This document shows positions 10,602-22,553 of a stretch of 64,000 nt of DNA, piece after piece (the first letter of the stretch is position 1; every line of letters begins with the position of its first letter). The stretch covers positions 868,001 through 932,000 of the forward strand of contig NZ_KB907309.1 of assembly GCF_000381925.1 (NCBI RefSeq). Direction: 5' to 3'. This stretch comes from Nocardia sp. BMG111209. GTDB lineage: Bacteria > Actinomycetota > Actinomycetes > Mycobacteriales > Mycobacteriaceae. The notes beneath the pieces were generated by a model that saw nothing but the letters and a program-made list of their open reading frames with translations, did no database searches and had not been told where the DNA came from. A program made the position numbers and the translations under genes.

Positions 10602-11477
10602 ATGACCAATGGTGGGTACGATCCCAACCAACCTCCCGGCGGACAGTCCTTTGGGCAACCGTATCCGCAAGGCGGCCAGCAGTATTCGGGTCAGTCCGGC
10701 TACGGCCAGCAACCCTACGGCCAACCGCAGCAGCCCTACGGGCAGCCGCAGTACGCGCCGGGCGGACAGCAACCGGGCCAGCCGTACGGGCAGCAGCCCT
10801 ACGGACAGCAGCAACAGCCGTACGGGCAGCAGCAGCCCTATGGGCAGGACGCGTACGGGCAGCAGCAGCCGCAGGACCCCTACGGCCAACAGCAGCCCTA
10901 CGGCCAACAGCAGCAACCGTACGGGCAGCAGCAACAGCCCTACGGCCAACAGCAGCCGCAGGACCCGTACGGCCAGCAGCAGGCCCCCTACGCGCCCTAC
11001 CCGCAGCAGCAGTTCGGCCAGCCGCTGAACCTGCCTCCGGGCGCCCATCCGGCCGAACTGGGCATCCGGTTCGCGGCCCGGCTCATCGACGGCATCATCG
11101 TCGCGATCCCGTCCTACATCCTCAGTTTCGTACTGCTGCTGGCCATCGGCAGCGGAGGTCTGGTCAGCAGGTTCCTGCTGCCGATCCTGATCTCCGTGCT
11201 CGGCGTGCTGTACTACATCGGCCTGGAGACCCAGCTCGGGGCGACGCTGGGTAAGAAGGCGCTGGGTCTGCGCGTGATCGGTCCCGACGGCAACAACCTC
11301 GACGCGGGCTCGTCGCTGAAGCGGAATCTGTTCCTGCTCACCGGAATCGTTCCCTGCATCGGCAGCATCGCGTCGCTGGTGCTGGTCATCCGGATCGCGA
11401 TGACGATCTCCTCGGACCCGAACCACCAGGGCTGGCACGACAAGTTCGCCGGTGGCGCCGTGGTGGTCAAGGGCTGA
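10602..11477 (+). CDS. RDD family membrane protein with Gln/Tyr/Gly-rich N-terminus
   Basis: 291 residues. Residues ~10-145 are low complexity built from PYGQQQ-type units. The C-terminal half is an RDD domain: [21 protein letters not shown] at the first helix with Arg and Asp residues, a second helix near 190-215, then [16 protein letters not shown] and a third helix near 255. RDD proteins are membrane proteins, some implicated in ion transport; the function here is unknown. ATG 10602 has GAGG 9 nt upstream. It ends at a strong palindromic terminator, convergent with a DUF4190 gene that has a similar tail. Confidence 0.85.
   Translation: MTNGGYDPNQPPGGQSFGQPYPQGGQQYSGQSGYGQQPYGQPQQPYGQPQYAPGGQQPGQPYGQQPYGQQQQPYGQQQPYGQDAYGQQQPQDPYGQQQPYGQQQQPYGQQQQPYGQQQPQDPYGQQQAPYAPYPQQQFGQPLNLPPGAHPAELGIRFAARLIDGIIVAIPSYILSFVLLLAIGSGGLVSRFLLPILISVLGVLYYIGLETQLGATLGKKALGLRVIGPDGNNLDAGSSLKRNLFLLTGIVPCIGSIASLVLVIRIAMTISSDPNHQGWHDKFAGGAVVVKG
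10690..11010 (+). repeat. In-frame Gln/Tyr/Gly/Pro repeat tract
   Basis: DNA is built from short CAGCAGCCCTACGG-like units encoding PYGQQQ. It covers most of the cytoplasmic tail of the RDD protein and is degenerate rather than exact. Confidence 0.8.
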
Positions 11478-11499
11478 GTCCCGGCCCGGCGGCAGATCT

Positions 11500-11527
11500 G
11501 GGGCGCATCCGAATTCGGATGCGCCCC
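11500..11527. terminator. Perfect palindromic terminator between convergent genes
   Basis: A 28-bp perfect palindrome (left arm GGGGCGCATCCGAA, right arm its exact complement, centre AATT) followed by TTGT on the plus strand. It serves the RDD gene and probably the facing DUF4190 gene. Confidence 0.85.
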
Positions 11528-11543
11528 TTGTCGTTCCGTACGG

Positions 11544-12062
11544 TCAGCGGTTACTGGTCGCGACGTCGATCACGACGATCAGCAGCGTCACGACGAAGCC
11601 GATCGACGAGATGATGATCCCGGCGAGGGCCATGCCGCGCCCCTGGCCGCCGCGCTCCTTGATCTGGTTCAGCGCGGTGAAACCGCAGATGATCCCCGCG
11701 ATCCCCGCAGGACAGCAGAACAGTCCCACGATCGACAGCACGAGTGCGGCGATCGCCATGCCGTTGTTGCCCTGGGCCGGTTGCTGATATCCCGGATACG
11801 GCCCGTACGCCGGAGGCTGCCCGTACCCCGGCGGCTGCTGCCCGTACTGCGGCGGCGCCTGGTACGGCGGGGGCGCGGGATAGGCCGGATACGGCTGCGG
11901 GGGCGGGGTGGCCGGCGGCTGCTGCTGCGGGTACTGCGGGGCCGAGGAGTACCCCGCCGGCGGGGCGGGCGGCGGCGGTTCGGACCGTCCTCCGGACTCG
12001 CTGGAGACCCCCTCGCCACCGTATTGCTTCCACCACTCGTCGGAATCGCCGGGATTCGTCAT
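11544..12062 (-). CDS. DUF4190 domain membrane protein
   Basis: 172 residues: a Pro/Tyr/Gln-rich cytoplasmic tail (~residues 25-97), then two transmembrane helices (~100-125, AIAALVLSIVGLFCCPAGIAG; ~145-168, GIIISSIGFVVTLLIVVI) around a short FTALNQIKERGGQGRGMALAG loop that is the DUF4190 signature. Function unknown. No Shine-Dalgarno, but TAGGCT (12069-12074) lies exactly 6 nt before ATG 12062, pointing to a leaderless transcript. Divergent from the queuosine-precursor transporter with only 49 bp between starts. Confidence 0.85.
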   Translation of the reverse strand: MTNPGDSDEWWKQYGGEGVSSESGGRSEPPPPAPPAGYSSAPQYPQQQPPATPPPQPYPAYPAPPPYQAPPQYGQQPPGYGQPPAYGPYPGYQQPAQGNNGMAIAALVLSIVGLFCCPAGIAGIICGFTALNQIKERGGQGRGMALAGIIISSIGFVVTLLIVVIDVATSNR

Positions 12063-12111
12063 TGACTCAGCCTATTCCACAGCGCCGACGTGCAGGTATC
12101 GTCGACACCTC

Positions 12112-12894
12112 GTGAGTGAGACACAACTACCCGCAACTCCGGTGGACAACGACGGATCTGGGCGCCCCGAGACCGAACACGCAGCATTCGCGAAGGTCTC
12201 GGGGAGTGCATACACCCTGATCGTGGCACTGTTCACCACCGTCTTGATGATCTCCAACATCTGCGCGACCAAGGGCGTGCAGTTCTTCGGCGACAAGCAT
12301 GTGTCGCTGGGGCCCATCGATATCCTGCCGATCACCACCGACGGCGCCTTCTTCCTGTTCCCGCTGGCCTATGTCATCGGCGACATCCTCAGCGAGGTGT
12401 ACGGCTTCAAGGCCGCGCGCCGGACCATCTACTACGGCTTCGGCATGCTCGGCCTGATGGTGATCTGCTTCTGGATCGCGATCGGGCTGCCCAAGGCCGA
12501 TTTCTACGACAATCAGGACGCCTTCCGGACCGTGGTCGGCACCACTCCGCAGCTGGTCGCCGCCGGCTTCGCGGGATATGTCATCGGGCAGTTCCTCAAC
12601 TCGGTGACCCTCGTGCTGATCAAGGAGCGCACCAAGGAGAAGCATCTGTGGGCCCGCCTGCTGGGCTCCACCGTGGCCGGTGAGTTCGGCGACACGCTCG
12701 TGTTCTGCTCGATCGCGGCCACCGCGATCGGCATCAACACCTGGGGCTCGTTCATCAACTACGTCATCGTGGGCTTCGTCTGGAAGACCATGTGCGAGGT
12801 GTTCATCATGCCGATCAGCTACCGCTGCATCGCCTATCTGAAGAAGCACGAGCCGAGCTACGCCCCGCTCGATCGGCCCGCGCTGTTCAGCTGA
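12112..12894 (+). CDS. yhhQ: Queuosine precursor transporter, YhhQ/VUT family
   Basis: 260 residues with about six transmembrane segments. Family features are SNICATKGVQFFG in the first helix, FFLFPLAYVIGDILSEVYGFKAARR, and GEFGDTLVFCSIA near residue 190. YhhQ-family proteins import queuosine precursors (preQ0/preQ1, possibly queuine). Start at GTG 12112 (VSETQLP), with a TATCGT box about 9 nt upstream and no Shine-Dalgarno. It sits between the GluQRS gene and tgt, which supports a queuosine role. Confidence 0.88.
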   Translation: MSETQLPATPVDNDGSGRPETEHAAFAKVSGSAYTLIVALFTTVLMISNICATKGVQFFGDKHVSLGPIDILPITTDGAFFLFPLAYVIGDILSEVYGFKAARRTIYYGFGMLGLMVICFWIAIGLPKADFYDNQDAFRTVVGTTPQLVAAGFAGYVIGQFLNSVTLVLIKERTKEKHLWARLLGSTVAGEFGDTLVFCSIAATAIGINTWGSFINYVIVGFVWKTMCEVFIMPISYRCIAYLKKHEPSYAPLDRPALFS

Positions 12895-12906
12895 CCCCGG
12901 ACCGGC

Positions 12907-12934
12907 GATCCGGCACCGTTCCCGGTGCCGGATC
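12907..12934. terminator. Hairpin terminator
   Basis: A 12-bp perfect stem GATCCGGCACCG / CGGTGCCGGATC with a TTCC loop, between the convergent yhhQ and universal-stress-protein genes. Confidence 0.75.
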
Positions 12935-12945
12935 GTGAACCGAGG

Positions 12946-13518
12946 TCAGGCGGTACCGACCGTCGCGTCCGGCAGGATCGGATCCGGATTCCGGCCGAAT
13001 CGCAGCCAGGCCGGCCACCGCGACCCCACGCGTTCCAGTTCGCGTTGCAGTTCCGGCTTCGGCACCACCAGCACGGGGCAGACGGCCCGCCGCACCAGCC
13101 GCGCCGACACCGGCCGCCGCAGCCCGCGGCGCAACCGGCCACCGCCGGAACCCACCACGAGCAGATCGTCCGGCTGTTCCGCGCAGGCGAGCAGCGCGTC
13201 GACCGGTTCACCGCGAATCAGTTCGGCCCGCAACGGCACACCGGGGTCGATCCCGGCGAAGGCGTCGTCGAGCGCGGCCAGCAGCCGGCCGCGCGCCGCC
13301 GAGCGGGCCACGTCCAGCAGCTCCGGACAGGGATATCGGGACTGCGCGTACTCGCCGCCGGGCGGCTGCCAGGCCAGCACCGCCACCACCTCGGCCTCGG
13401 GCCGGCGACGCGCCTCGCCCACGGCCCGGTGCAGGGCGGCCAGACTACCGAGCGAACCGCTCACTCCCACGACGATGCGCGGGAACAGTCGCTGTACCCG
13501 CGGGACTTGCTGTGCCAC
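12946..13518 (-). CDS. Universal stress protein (UspA fold)
   Basis: 190 residues, one Usp domain. RIVVGVSGSLGSLAAL near residue 15 is the first strand and helix, and LLVVGSGGGRLRRGLRRPVS near 125-145 fits the ATP-binding G-2x-G-9x-G(S/T) pattern with a Gly-Arg-rich loop, followed by CPVLVVP. The first-strand Asp usual in ATP-binding Usp proteins is Ser here (VSGS), so nucleotide binding is uncertain. Start at GTG 13518 is supported by GGAGG 6 nt upstream; the frame is open further upstream without protein character. It lies between yhhQ and tgt, 193 bp downstream of tgt. Confidence 0.8.
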   Translation of the reverse strand: MAQQVPRVQRLFPRIVVGVSGSLGSLAALHRAVGEARRRPEAEVVAVLAWQPPGGEYAQSRYPCPELLDVARSAARGRLLAALDDAFAGIDPGVPLRAELIRGEPVDALLACAEQPDDLLVVGSGGGRLRRGLRRPVSARLVRRAVCPVLVVPKPELQRELERVGSRWPAWLRFGRNPDPILPDATVGTA

Positions 13519-13711
13519 CCGGACCCTCCAGAGCTCCAGAACCCACCGGAATGCCCTTGCTATCGGCGGCGGGGGCGACCCGTGGACGGCCTGTGCGCAC
13601 TCGCCGGTGCCATCCGGGCGGAACTTCGACACTCGCCGCCGATTCTTCCGGCGGACCGTGAAATATTACCTCTCTGTTAATTCTGAGGGCCAGGGCCGGC
13701 GGCCACCGGAC

Positions 13712-16886
<3,175 letters not shown>

Positions 16887-16890
<4 letters not shown>

Positions 16891-17036
16891 CGGGCCGCCG
16901 CCACTGTCATGCGGGACACCCGCACCCGGGCGGCCCGGTGAGCGGCTTCGCCATTGTGGCTCATCGGGCCGGCTGTGTCTCTGCGGGACACCCGCACCCG
17001 GGCGGCCCGGTGAGCGGCTTCGCCATTGTGGCTCAT
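16887..17036 (-). CDS. 49-codon ORF formed by a duplicated segment, coupled to both ABC genes
   Basis: Starts at ATG 17036 inside the stop of the upstream ABC gene (ATGA) and stops at the TGA that overlaps the ATG of the downstream ABC gene. The product is two near-copies of MSHNGEAAHRAARVRVS joined by RRDTAGP and ending RMTVAAAR: 24 residues per 72-nt repeat, so the duplication preserved frame. It is basic, small and without a transmembrane segment. Whether the peptide is stable is unknown. The arrangement would at least carry ribosomes from one half-transporter to the other. No known family. Confidence 0.5.
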
Positions 17037-17043
17037 CGGGCCG
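16910..17043. repeat. 62-bp direct repeat, two copies, period 72 bp
   Basis: Copies at 16910-16971 and 16982-17043 are identical over 62 bp. A third copy of the last 12 bp (CTCATCGGGCCG) sits at 16886-16897. Each copy brings the CGGCCCGATGA junction that forms a stop/start overlap on the minus strand. Confidence 0.95.
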
Positions 17044-18769
17044 CCTCCGTCACACTGAGCTGGGATTCCACGATCTCTCGATATTCCTTGCACTCGCGGA
17101 CCAATTGGTCGTGGGTACCGAGGCCGACCATCGCACCGTCCTCCAGCACCACGATCTGGTCGGCGTCGCGGATCGTCGAAATCCGCTGCGCCACCGTGAT
17201 GACCGCGGCCTGCGCGATTTCCGGCCGGAGGGCCTCGCGGACGCGCGCGTCGGTGGCCACGTCCAGGGCGGAGAAGCAGTCGTCGAACAGATAGATCCGC
17301 GGCTTGCGGACCAGCGCGCGGGCGATCGCGAGCCGCTGCCGCTGACCGCCGGAGACGGTCGTACCGCCCTGCGCCACCGGGGTTTCCAGCCCCTGCGGCA
17401 TATCCCGGACGAAATCGGCCGCCTGCGCGATCTCCAGTGCCGCCCAGAGCTCCTCGTCGGTGGCCTCCGGGCGGCCGTAGCGCAGATTGCTCGCGACGGT
17501 GCCGGAGAACAGGTATCCGCGCTGCGGCACCAGGCCGATCGACCCGCGCAGCGTTTCGAGGTCGATGTGCCGGACATCGGTGCCGCCCACGTACACCGCA
17601 CCGTCGGTGACATCGATCAGCCGGGGAATCAGGTTGACCAGCGTGGTCTTACCGGAACCGGTGGATCCGACGATCGCCGTGGTGGTGCCGGGCTCGACCC
17701 GGAACCGGATGGCCTGCAGCACCGGCTTCTCGGCGCCCGGATATTTGAACTCGGCGAAGGCGAAGTCGACCGTGCCCGCGTCCTCGGTGAACGGCTGCGG
17801 CAACCGCGGCGGCTGCACCGACGATTCGGTGTCGAGGACCTCGGCGATGCGCTCCCCGGAGACCGCCGCGCGCGGCGCCAGGATCGCCAGGAACGACGCC
17901 ATCATCACGGCCATCAGGATCTGCATGATGTACGACAGCATCGCGGTCAGCGCGCCGACCTGCATCGACCCGGAGTCGATCCGATGCCCGCCGAACCAGA
18001 TGACCGCCACCGTGGTGACGTTGCTGATCAGCATCACCGCCGGGAACATCAGCGCCGCCAACCGGCCGACGTACAGCGAGATGTCGGTCAGCTCCTTGTT
18101 GGCCACGCCGAAGCGCCAGGTCTCCTGCCGCTCGCGCACGAACGCCCGCACCACCCGGATGCCGGTGATCTGTTCGCGCAGTACCCGGTTCACGCCGTCG
18201 ATGCGTTCCTGCATCTGTCGGAAGCCGGGCACCATCCGCGAGATGACCAGGCCCATCGTCGCGCCGAGCACCGGCACCGCGACGACCAGCACCCAGGACA
18301 GCCCGAGGCTCTGCCGCAACGCCATCACGATGCCGCCGATGCACATGATCGGCGCCATCACCAGCACGGTCACGCTCATCACGATGAGCAGCTGCACCTG
18401 CTGGACGTCGTTGGTGTTGCGGGTGATCAGCGAGGGCGCGCCGAACACGCCGACCTCGCGGGCGGAGAAGGATCCGACCCGGTGCAGCAGGGCGGCGCGG
18501 ATATCGCGCCCGGCCGCCATCGCGGCCTGCGCGCCCAGATACACCGAGGCGGCCGAGGCCACGATCTGCACCCCGGACACCAGCAGCATCCACAGACCGG
18601 TCGTCCAGATGTAGGTCACATCGCCCTTGGTGACGCCGTTGTCGATGATGTCGGCGTTGAGCGACGGAAGATAGAGCATCGCTATAACAGATATCAGCTG
18701 AAGCACCACGACACCCACCAGCTGTGTGCGGTAGGGAGCCAGGAAGGTGCGGAGCAATCGGATCAACAT
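17033..18769 (-). CDS. ABC exporter half-transporter with degenerate NBD
   Basis: 578 residues: six transmembrane helices (~15-300) and an ATPase domain with Walker A GSTGSGKT, signature VSGGQRQ, and Walker B IYLFDDCFSALD in which the catalytic Glu is Asp; the H-loop His is Gln (TVAQRIST). Together with the odd signature loop of the partner at 14959-16890, this makes one composite ATP site degenerate and one intact, the standard layout of heterodimeric exporters (TM287/288, BmrCD class). It begins 12 bp after the Rrf2 gene and ends in an ATGA overlap with the small ORF. The substrate is unknown. Confidence 0.92.
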   Translation of the reverse strand: MLIRLLRTFLAPYRTQLVGVVVLQLISVIAMLYLPSLNADIIDNGVTKGDVTYIWTTGLWMLLVSGVQIVASAASVYLGAQAAMAAGRDIRAALLHRVGSFSAREVGVFGAPSLITRNTNDVQQVQLLIVMSVTVLVMAPIMCIGGIVMALRQSLGLSWVLVVAVPVLGATMGLVISRMVPGFRQMQERIDGVNRVLREQITGIRVVRAFVRERQETWRFGVANKELTDISLYVGRLAALMFPAVMLISNVTTVAVIWFGGHRIDSGSMQVGALTAMLSYIMQILMAVMMASFLAILAPRAAVSGERIAEVLDTESSVQPPRLPQPFTEDAGTVDFAFAEFKYPGAEKPVLQAIRFRVEPGTTTAIVGSTGSGKTTLVNLIPRLIDVTDGAVYVGGTDVRHIDLETLRGSIGLVPQRGYLFSGTVASNLRYGRPEATDEELWAALEIAQAADFVRDMPQGLETPVAQGGTTVSGGQRQRLAIARALVRKPRIYLFDDCFSALDVATDARVREALRPEIAQAAVITVAQRISTIRDADQIVVLEDGAMVGLGTHDQLVRECKEYREIVESQLSVTEAAR

Positions 18770-18781
18770 GATGCGTGCAGG

Positions 18782-19309
18782 CTACCGCCATCGTTCGACG
18801 GACGGCTCGCCCTTTTCTCCTCTCAGCACCACGGATGGGGTCCCATCCGGAACCGGCCGGCGCGTCCAGGCGCCGGGGTCGCTCGTGAGCTCGGCCACGA
18901 AGCCGGGCAGATCGCCGGCGGCGATATCGGCGATCGACACCTGTTCCAGCACAGCGCGGATATTCACGCGCAGCGCGATCCACACCTGCTGCAACGGCCG
19001 TGCCGCACCACCGTAGGCCACATCCTCGGGCCGCTGCCCGCGCACGGAGGCCAGCGGGCCCTCCATCGCGCGGATCACGTCGGCGATGCTGATCTCGGCG
19101 GGCGGCCGGGCCAGGCGGTAACCGCCGTCGGGGCCGCGGCGGCTGCGGACCAGTTCGGCCCGGCGCAGTTCGGCCAGCACCGTTTCCAGGATCTTGGGCG
19201 GAATGGCCTGTGCGGCGGCGATACCGTCGGCCTTCGCGGCGTCCGGCTGGGCCCCCGCGATCTCCAGCAGCGCCCGGACGGCGTAGTCGACCCTAGCCGT
19301 GATGTGCAC
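18782..19309 (-). CDS. Rrf2 family transcriptional regulator without cysteines
   Basis: 175 residues from GTG 19309 (VHITARVDYAVRALLEIA). The winged helix spans ~1-80, with IPPKILETVLAELRRAELV as the recognition region and RRGPDGGYRLARPP as the wing. The three cysteines that hold an iron-sulfur cluster in IscR or NsrR are absent, so it must sense something else or act structurally. GAGGAC precedes the start. The start lies 17 bp inside the tetR gene, consistent with coupled translation, and the next gene, an ABC half-transporter, begins 12 bp after the stop. Confidence 0.85.
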   Translation of the reverse strand: MHITARVDYAVRALLEIAGAQPDAAKADGIAAAQAIPPKILETVLAELRRAELVRSRRGPDGGYRLARPPAEISIADVIRAMEGPLASVRGQRPEDVAYGGAARPLQQVWIALRVNIRAVLEQVSIADIAAGDLPGFVAELTSDPGAWTRRPVPDGTPSVVLRGEKGEPSVERWR

Positions 19310-19916
19310 GATCGTCCTCGGTTCCGTCCGCCGCTCCGACACCCAGCACACCGAGCGCGGCGTCCAGCACCACTCGCTCGATGAGCTCGGTGTCGGCCTC
19401 CGGCACCAGTTCCTGCGATCCGAGCGCCACGGTCAGCACCTGGAAGGCCGCGGCGGCGCGCAACAGGGCCTCGTCGCTGGGGTCCGGCCCGGCCAGCCAG
19501 CGGCACAGCCGCATCCGCGCATCCTTGAGCTCCTCGTCGCGGTTGGCGATGGCCCGCGCGATCGCCGTGGTGTCGCGCACGAACATCAGCACCGTGCGGC
19601 GGTGCCGGAGCATCGCGCGCACCTGCCGGGTCAGTATCGCGCGCTGACCGGCCGGGCCGTGCTCCAATTCGGTCAGGCCGTCGGCGACCGCGTGCAGGTC
19701 GTCGACGATCGGGTCGACGATCGCCAGCAGCAGATCCTGCTTCGACGCGTAGTGGTAATACAGCGAAGCTTTTGTGATTCCTACCGCATCGGCGACCTCG
19801 CGCAGGCTCGTCTGTTCGAATCCTTTGTCCGAAAACAGCTCGATCGCGGCCTCCCGAATCGCCTCTTTGGTACTTCTACCTGCGACGACCCCTCCGGGAG
19901 TACTGCGCACCGCCAT
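19293..19916 (-). CDS. TetR family transcriptional regulator
   Basis: 207 residues. The N-terminal helix-turn-helix spans ~18-62 (AAIELFSDKGFEQTSLREVA, then VGITKASLYYHYASKQDLLLAI); the C-terminal ligand domain is unassigned. It is divergent from the MMPL gene, with a perfect inverted repeat between them, so it probably represses both itself and the MMPL gene. It heads a run of six minus-strand genes down to tgt. ATG 19916. Confidence 0.92.
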   Translation of the reverse strand: MAVRSTPGGVVAGRSTKEAIREAAIELFSDKGFEQTSLREVADAVGITKASLYYHYASKQDLLLAIVDPIVDDLHAVADGLTELEHGPAGQRAILTRQVRAMLRHRRTVLMFVRDTTAIARAIANRDEELKDARMRLCRWLAGPDPSDEALLRAAAAFQVLTVALGSQELVPEADTELIERVVLDAALGVLGVGAADGTEDDRAHHG

Positions 19917-19992
19917 AAGGTGATCCTCTCATCGACTTCGAACCCCCGTTGGGGCATCCCCTAATATCGAGGTTGTACCTCCGGTTAATCAT

Positions 19993-20023
19993 AGGTAGTC
20001 TACCTACCGCACGGTAGGTAGAC
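19993..20023. promoter_or_regulatory. TetR operator, nested inverted repeats
   Basis: GTCTACCTACCG-CA-CGGTAGGTAGAC is a perfect 12-bp-arm inverted repeat at 19998-20023. A second overlapping one, AGGTA-GTC-TACCT, is at 19993-20005. It lies in the tetR-MMPL intergenic region, about 80 bp upstream of tetR and 115 bp upstream of the MMPL start. Confidence 0.8.
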
Positions 20024-20135
20024 AGCGTTACATGGAGGCGGTTCGCGGCGCGGCGACCGCGTGAGTGCTTGCCCTACGGGCCCCCACAGACAGCTCAGCA
20101 CCCGATCCGAAGCCATCACTAGGAGCACATCCCTC

Positions 20136-22478
20136 GTGTCCGTATATCTGTACCGGTGGGGCAAATTCGCCTTCCGCCGGAAATGGATCGTCCTGCCCGT
20201 CTGGTTACTGATCATCGTGATCCTCGGCGTCCTCGGCGTCAGCTTGAAGCAGCCGGTCAAGGACGACTTCAACATGCCGAACCTGCCCTCGGCCCGCGCC
20301 ACAGAGATTCTGGACAAGCAGTTCCCCGGGCTGTCCGCGCAGTTCAAGTTCGACGCGGTCACGGGCACCTACGTGGTCGGCGCCCCGGCGGGCCAGAAGC
20401 TCACCGATCCCGCGAACCACGCCGCGGTCACCGCGCTGGTGCAGAAGCTGAACAACCTCGACATCATCGACCACGCCAAGCCGCTGGCCGATCCGATCGA
20501 GGCCGCCACCCAGATGAACTGCCTCGGCGGTGAGCGGACCGGCTCGGACTTCGTGTCCCGTTGCAGCGCCGCACCACTGAACGTGCTGAGCAAGGACATC
20601 CCCGATTCGGTGGCCGTGATCCAGGCGCCGTTCGCCATCAAGAAGTTCGCCGACGTCACCGACGCCGACCGGACGCTGGCCTACAACGTCGCCGACGACG
20701 CCCGCGCCGCCGGGCTGACCGTCGAGATGGACGGCACCGTCGCGCAGAAGCAGATGCAGAGCAGCGGCAGCGCCGAGATGATCGGCTACGCCGTCGCCTT
20801 CATCGTGATGATGATCGCCTTCGGGGCGCTGATCGCCGCGTTCGTGCCGATCCTGACCGGCATCATCGGTGTCGGCTCGGCGTCGGCGCTGATCATGGCG
20901 GGCACCTCGATCGCCAATATCCCGGCGTTCACGACCGTGCTGGCGTCGATGATCGGTATCGCGTTGTCCATCGACTACGCGCTGTTCATCGTCTCCCGAT
21001 ACAAACACGAACTGGCCGTACAGGATTCGCCGGAGGAGGCGGCCGGTAGCGCGATCGGCACCGCCGGTTCCGCGGTGGTGTTCGCCGGTATGACCGTCAT
21101 CGTGGCGCTGTGCGGGCTCAGCATCGTCGGCGTCAGCTTCCTCACCTGGATGGGCCTGGGCGGCGCGCTGGCCGCGGCCTTCGCCATCATGGTCGCGCTG
21201 ACCCTGCTGCCGGCGCTGATGGGCGCCTTCGGCCGGTTCCTGTTCAAGCCGAAGCTGCCGCTGGTCGCCAAGCACGATCCCGAGGACGAGAACTCGGTCA
21301 CCAACGGTATGCGGGTCGGCCGCCTGATCGGCCGGATGCCGGCGGTCACGCTGGTGCTGGCCGTGGTGGTGCTCGGCCTGCTGGCGCTGCCCGCCACCAA
21401 GCTGACCCTGGGCCTGCCCGGTGAGGACGCGCAGCCGAAGACGACCACCATCCGCAAGGCGTACGACCTGCGCACCGAGGGTTTCGGTGAGGGCAGCAAC
21501 GGCATCCTGACCGTGGTCGCGGATCTGACCAACGTGGATCCGAAGCAGCGCCAGGCGGCGGTCACCGAACTGCACGACAAGCTGGCCTCGTATCCCGGCA
21601 TGGACTACGTGACCGCGGCGCAGACCAACACGGTCGATCAGCAGAGCAAAGCCAACGACTACGTGAACAGCACCGGCGCCCTGTTGAAGGCGGTCCCGAC
21701 CTCGGGGCCGAACAACAAGGCCACGCAGGATCTGGTGAAGCACGCCCGCGACGCGGAGAGCGCGTTCAAGGCGCGCTACGGCATGGAGTACGGCATCACC
21801 GGTACCACCGCCATCTACGCCGACGTGTCGAACGCGCTGCTCGGCAAGATCGTGCCGTACATGTCGATCGTGGCGCTGGCGGCGTTCGTCCTGCTGGTGC
21901 TGGTGTTCCGGTCGATCCTGGTGCCGCTGACCGCTGCCCTGGGCTTCCTGTTGTCGATGGCGGCCACGTTCGGCGCCACGGTGCTGATCTTCCAGGAGGG
22001 CAAGCTGGGGCTGATCAAGGAGACCCATCCGCTGGTCAGCTTCCTGCCGATCGTCTTGATCGGCTTGGTGTTCGGCCTCGCCATGGACTACCAGGTGTTC
22101 CTGGTGACCCGGATGCGCGAGGAGTACATGCACGGCCGGTCACCGAAGGACGCGGTGGTGGTGGGTTACCACCACGGCGCCCGGGTGGTCACCTCGGCGG
22201 CGATCATCATGATCTCGGTGTTCGCGGGCTTCCTGATGGAATCCGATGTCACCGCGAAGTCGATGGGCTTCGCGCTGGCCGCGGGCGTGCTGTTCGACGC
22301 CTTCCTGGTCCGGATGGTGCTGATCCCGTCGCTGCTGGTGCTGCTGGGCAAGTGGGCCTGGTGGCTGCCGAAGTGGCTGGATCGGATCCTGCCCGATATC
22401 GACGTCGAGGGTTCCAAGCTGCGCGCGTTGCAGCAGCAGGACAAGCAGGCGGCCGCGGAACCGGTTCCGGTCGGCTGA
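20136..22478 (+). CDS. MMPL family transporter (RND superfamily)
   Basis: 780 residues with about twelve transmembrane helices in two halves. Each half has the Asp-Tyr pair used in proton coupling: SIDYALFIVSRY near residue 285 and AMDYQVFLVTRMREEY near 650. Extracytoplasmic porter loops lie at ~40-200 and ~430-570. These proteins export lipids or drugs across the inner membrane; the substrate is unknown, and the short C-terminus (~40 residues) separates it from MmpL3. GTG 20136 has AGGAG 10 nt upstream. Under the divergent TetR operator; ends at a perfect palindromic terminator. Confidence 0.92.
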   Translation: MSVYLYRWGKFAFRRKWIVLPVWLLIIVILGVLGVSLKQPVKDDFNMPNLPSARATEILDKQFPGLSAQFKFDAVTGTYVVGAPAGQKLTDPANHAAVTALVQKLNNLDIIDHAKPLADPIEAATQMNCLGGERTGSDFVSRCSAAPLNVLSKDIPDSVAVIQAPFAIKKFADVTDADRTLAYNVADDARAAGLTVEMDGTVAQKQMQSSGSAEMIGYAVAFIVMMIAFGALIAAFVPILTGIIGVGSASALIMAGTSIANIPAFTTVLASMIGIALSIDYALFIVSRYKHELAVQDSPEEAAGSAIGTAGSAVVFAGMTVIVALCGLSIVGVSFLTWMGLGGALAAAFAIMVALTLLPALMGAFGRFLFKPKLPLVAKHDPEDENSVTNGMRVGRLIGRMPAVTLVLAVVVLGLLALPATKLTLGLPGEDAQPKTTTIRKAYDLRTEGFGEGSNGILTVVADLTNVDPKQRQAAVTELHDKLASYPGMDYVTAAQTNTVDQQSKANDYVNSTGALLKAVPTSGPNNKATQDLVKHARDAESAFKARYGMEYGITGTTAIYADVSNALLGKIVPYMSIVALAAFVLLVLVFRSILVPLTAALGFLLSMAATFGATVLIFQEGKLGLIKETHPLVSFLPIVLIGLVFGLAMDYQVFLVTRMREEYMHGRSPKDAVVVGYHHGARVVTSAAIIMISVFAGFLMESDVTAKSMGFALAAGVLFDAFLVRMVLIPSLLVLLGKWAWWLPKWLDRILPDIDVEGSKLRALQQQDKQAAAEPVPVG

Positions 22479-22494
22479 TCCTCCGCAGCGAAAA

Positions 22495-22532
22495 GCTCGG
22501 CCCCGCACCCGAATTCGGGTGCGGGGCCGAGC
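22495..22532. terminator. Perfect palindromic terminator
   Basis: A 38-bp perfect palindrome (left arm GCTCGGCCCCGCACCCGAA, centre AATT) between the convergent MMPL and LLM genes. Confidence 0.85.
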
Positions 22533-22553
22533 GCTTTCCGGGGCGTTGCCGAA

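Noticed and set aside
20205..22133. A 642-codon open frame on the minus strand
   Set aside because: Exact antisense of the MMPL gene with His/Arg/Asp/Gln-rich composition.
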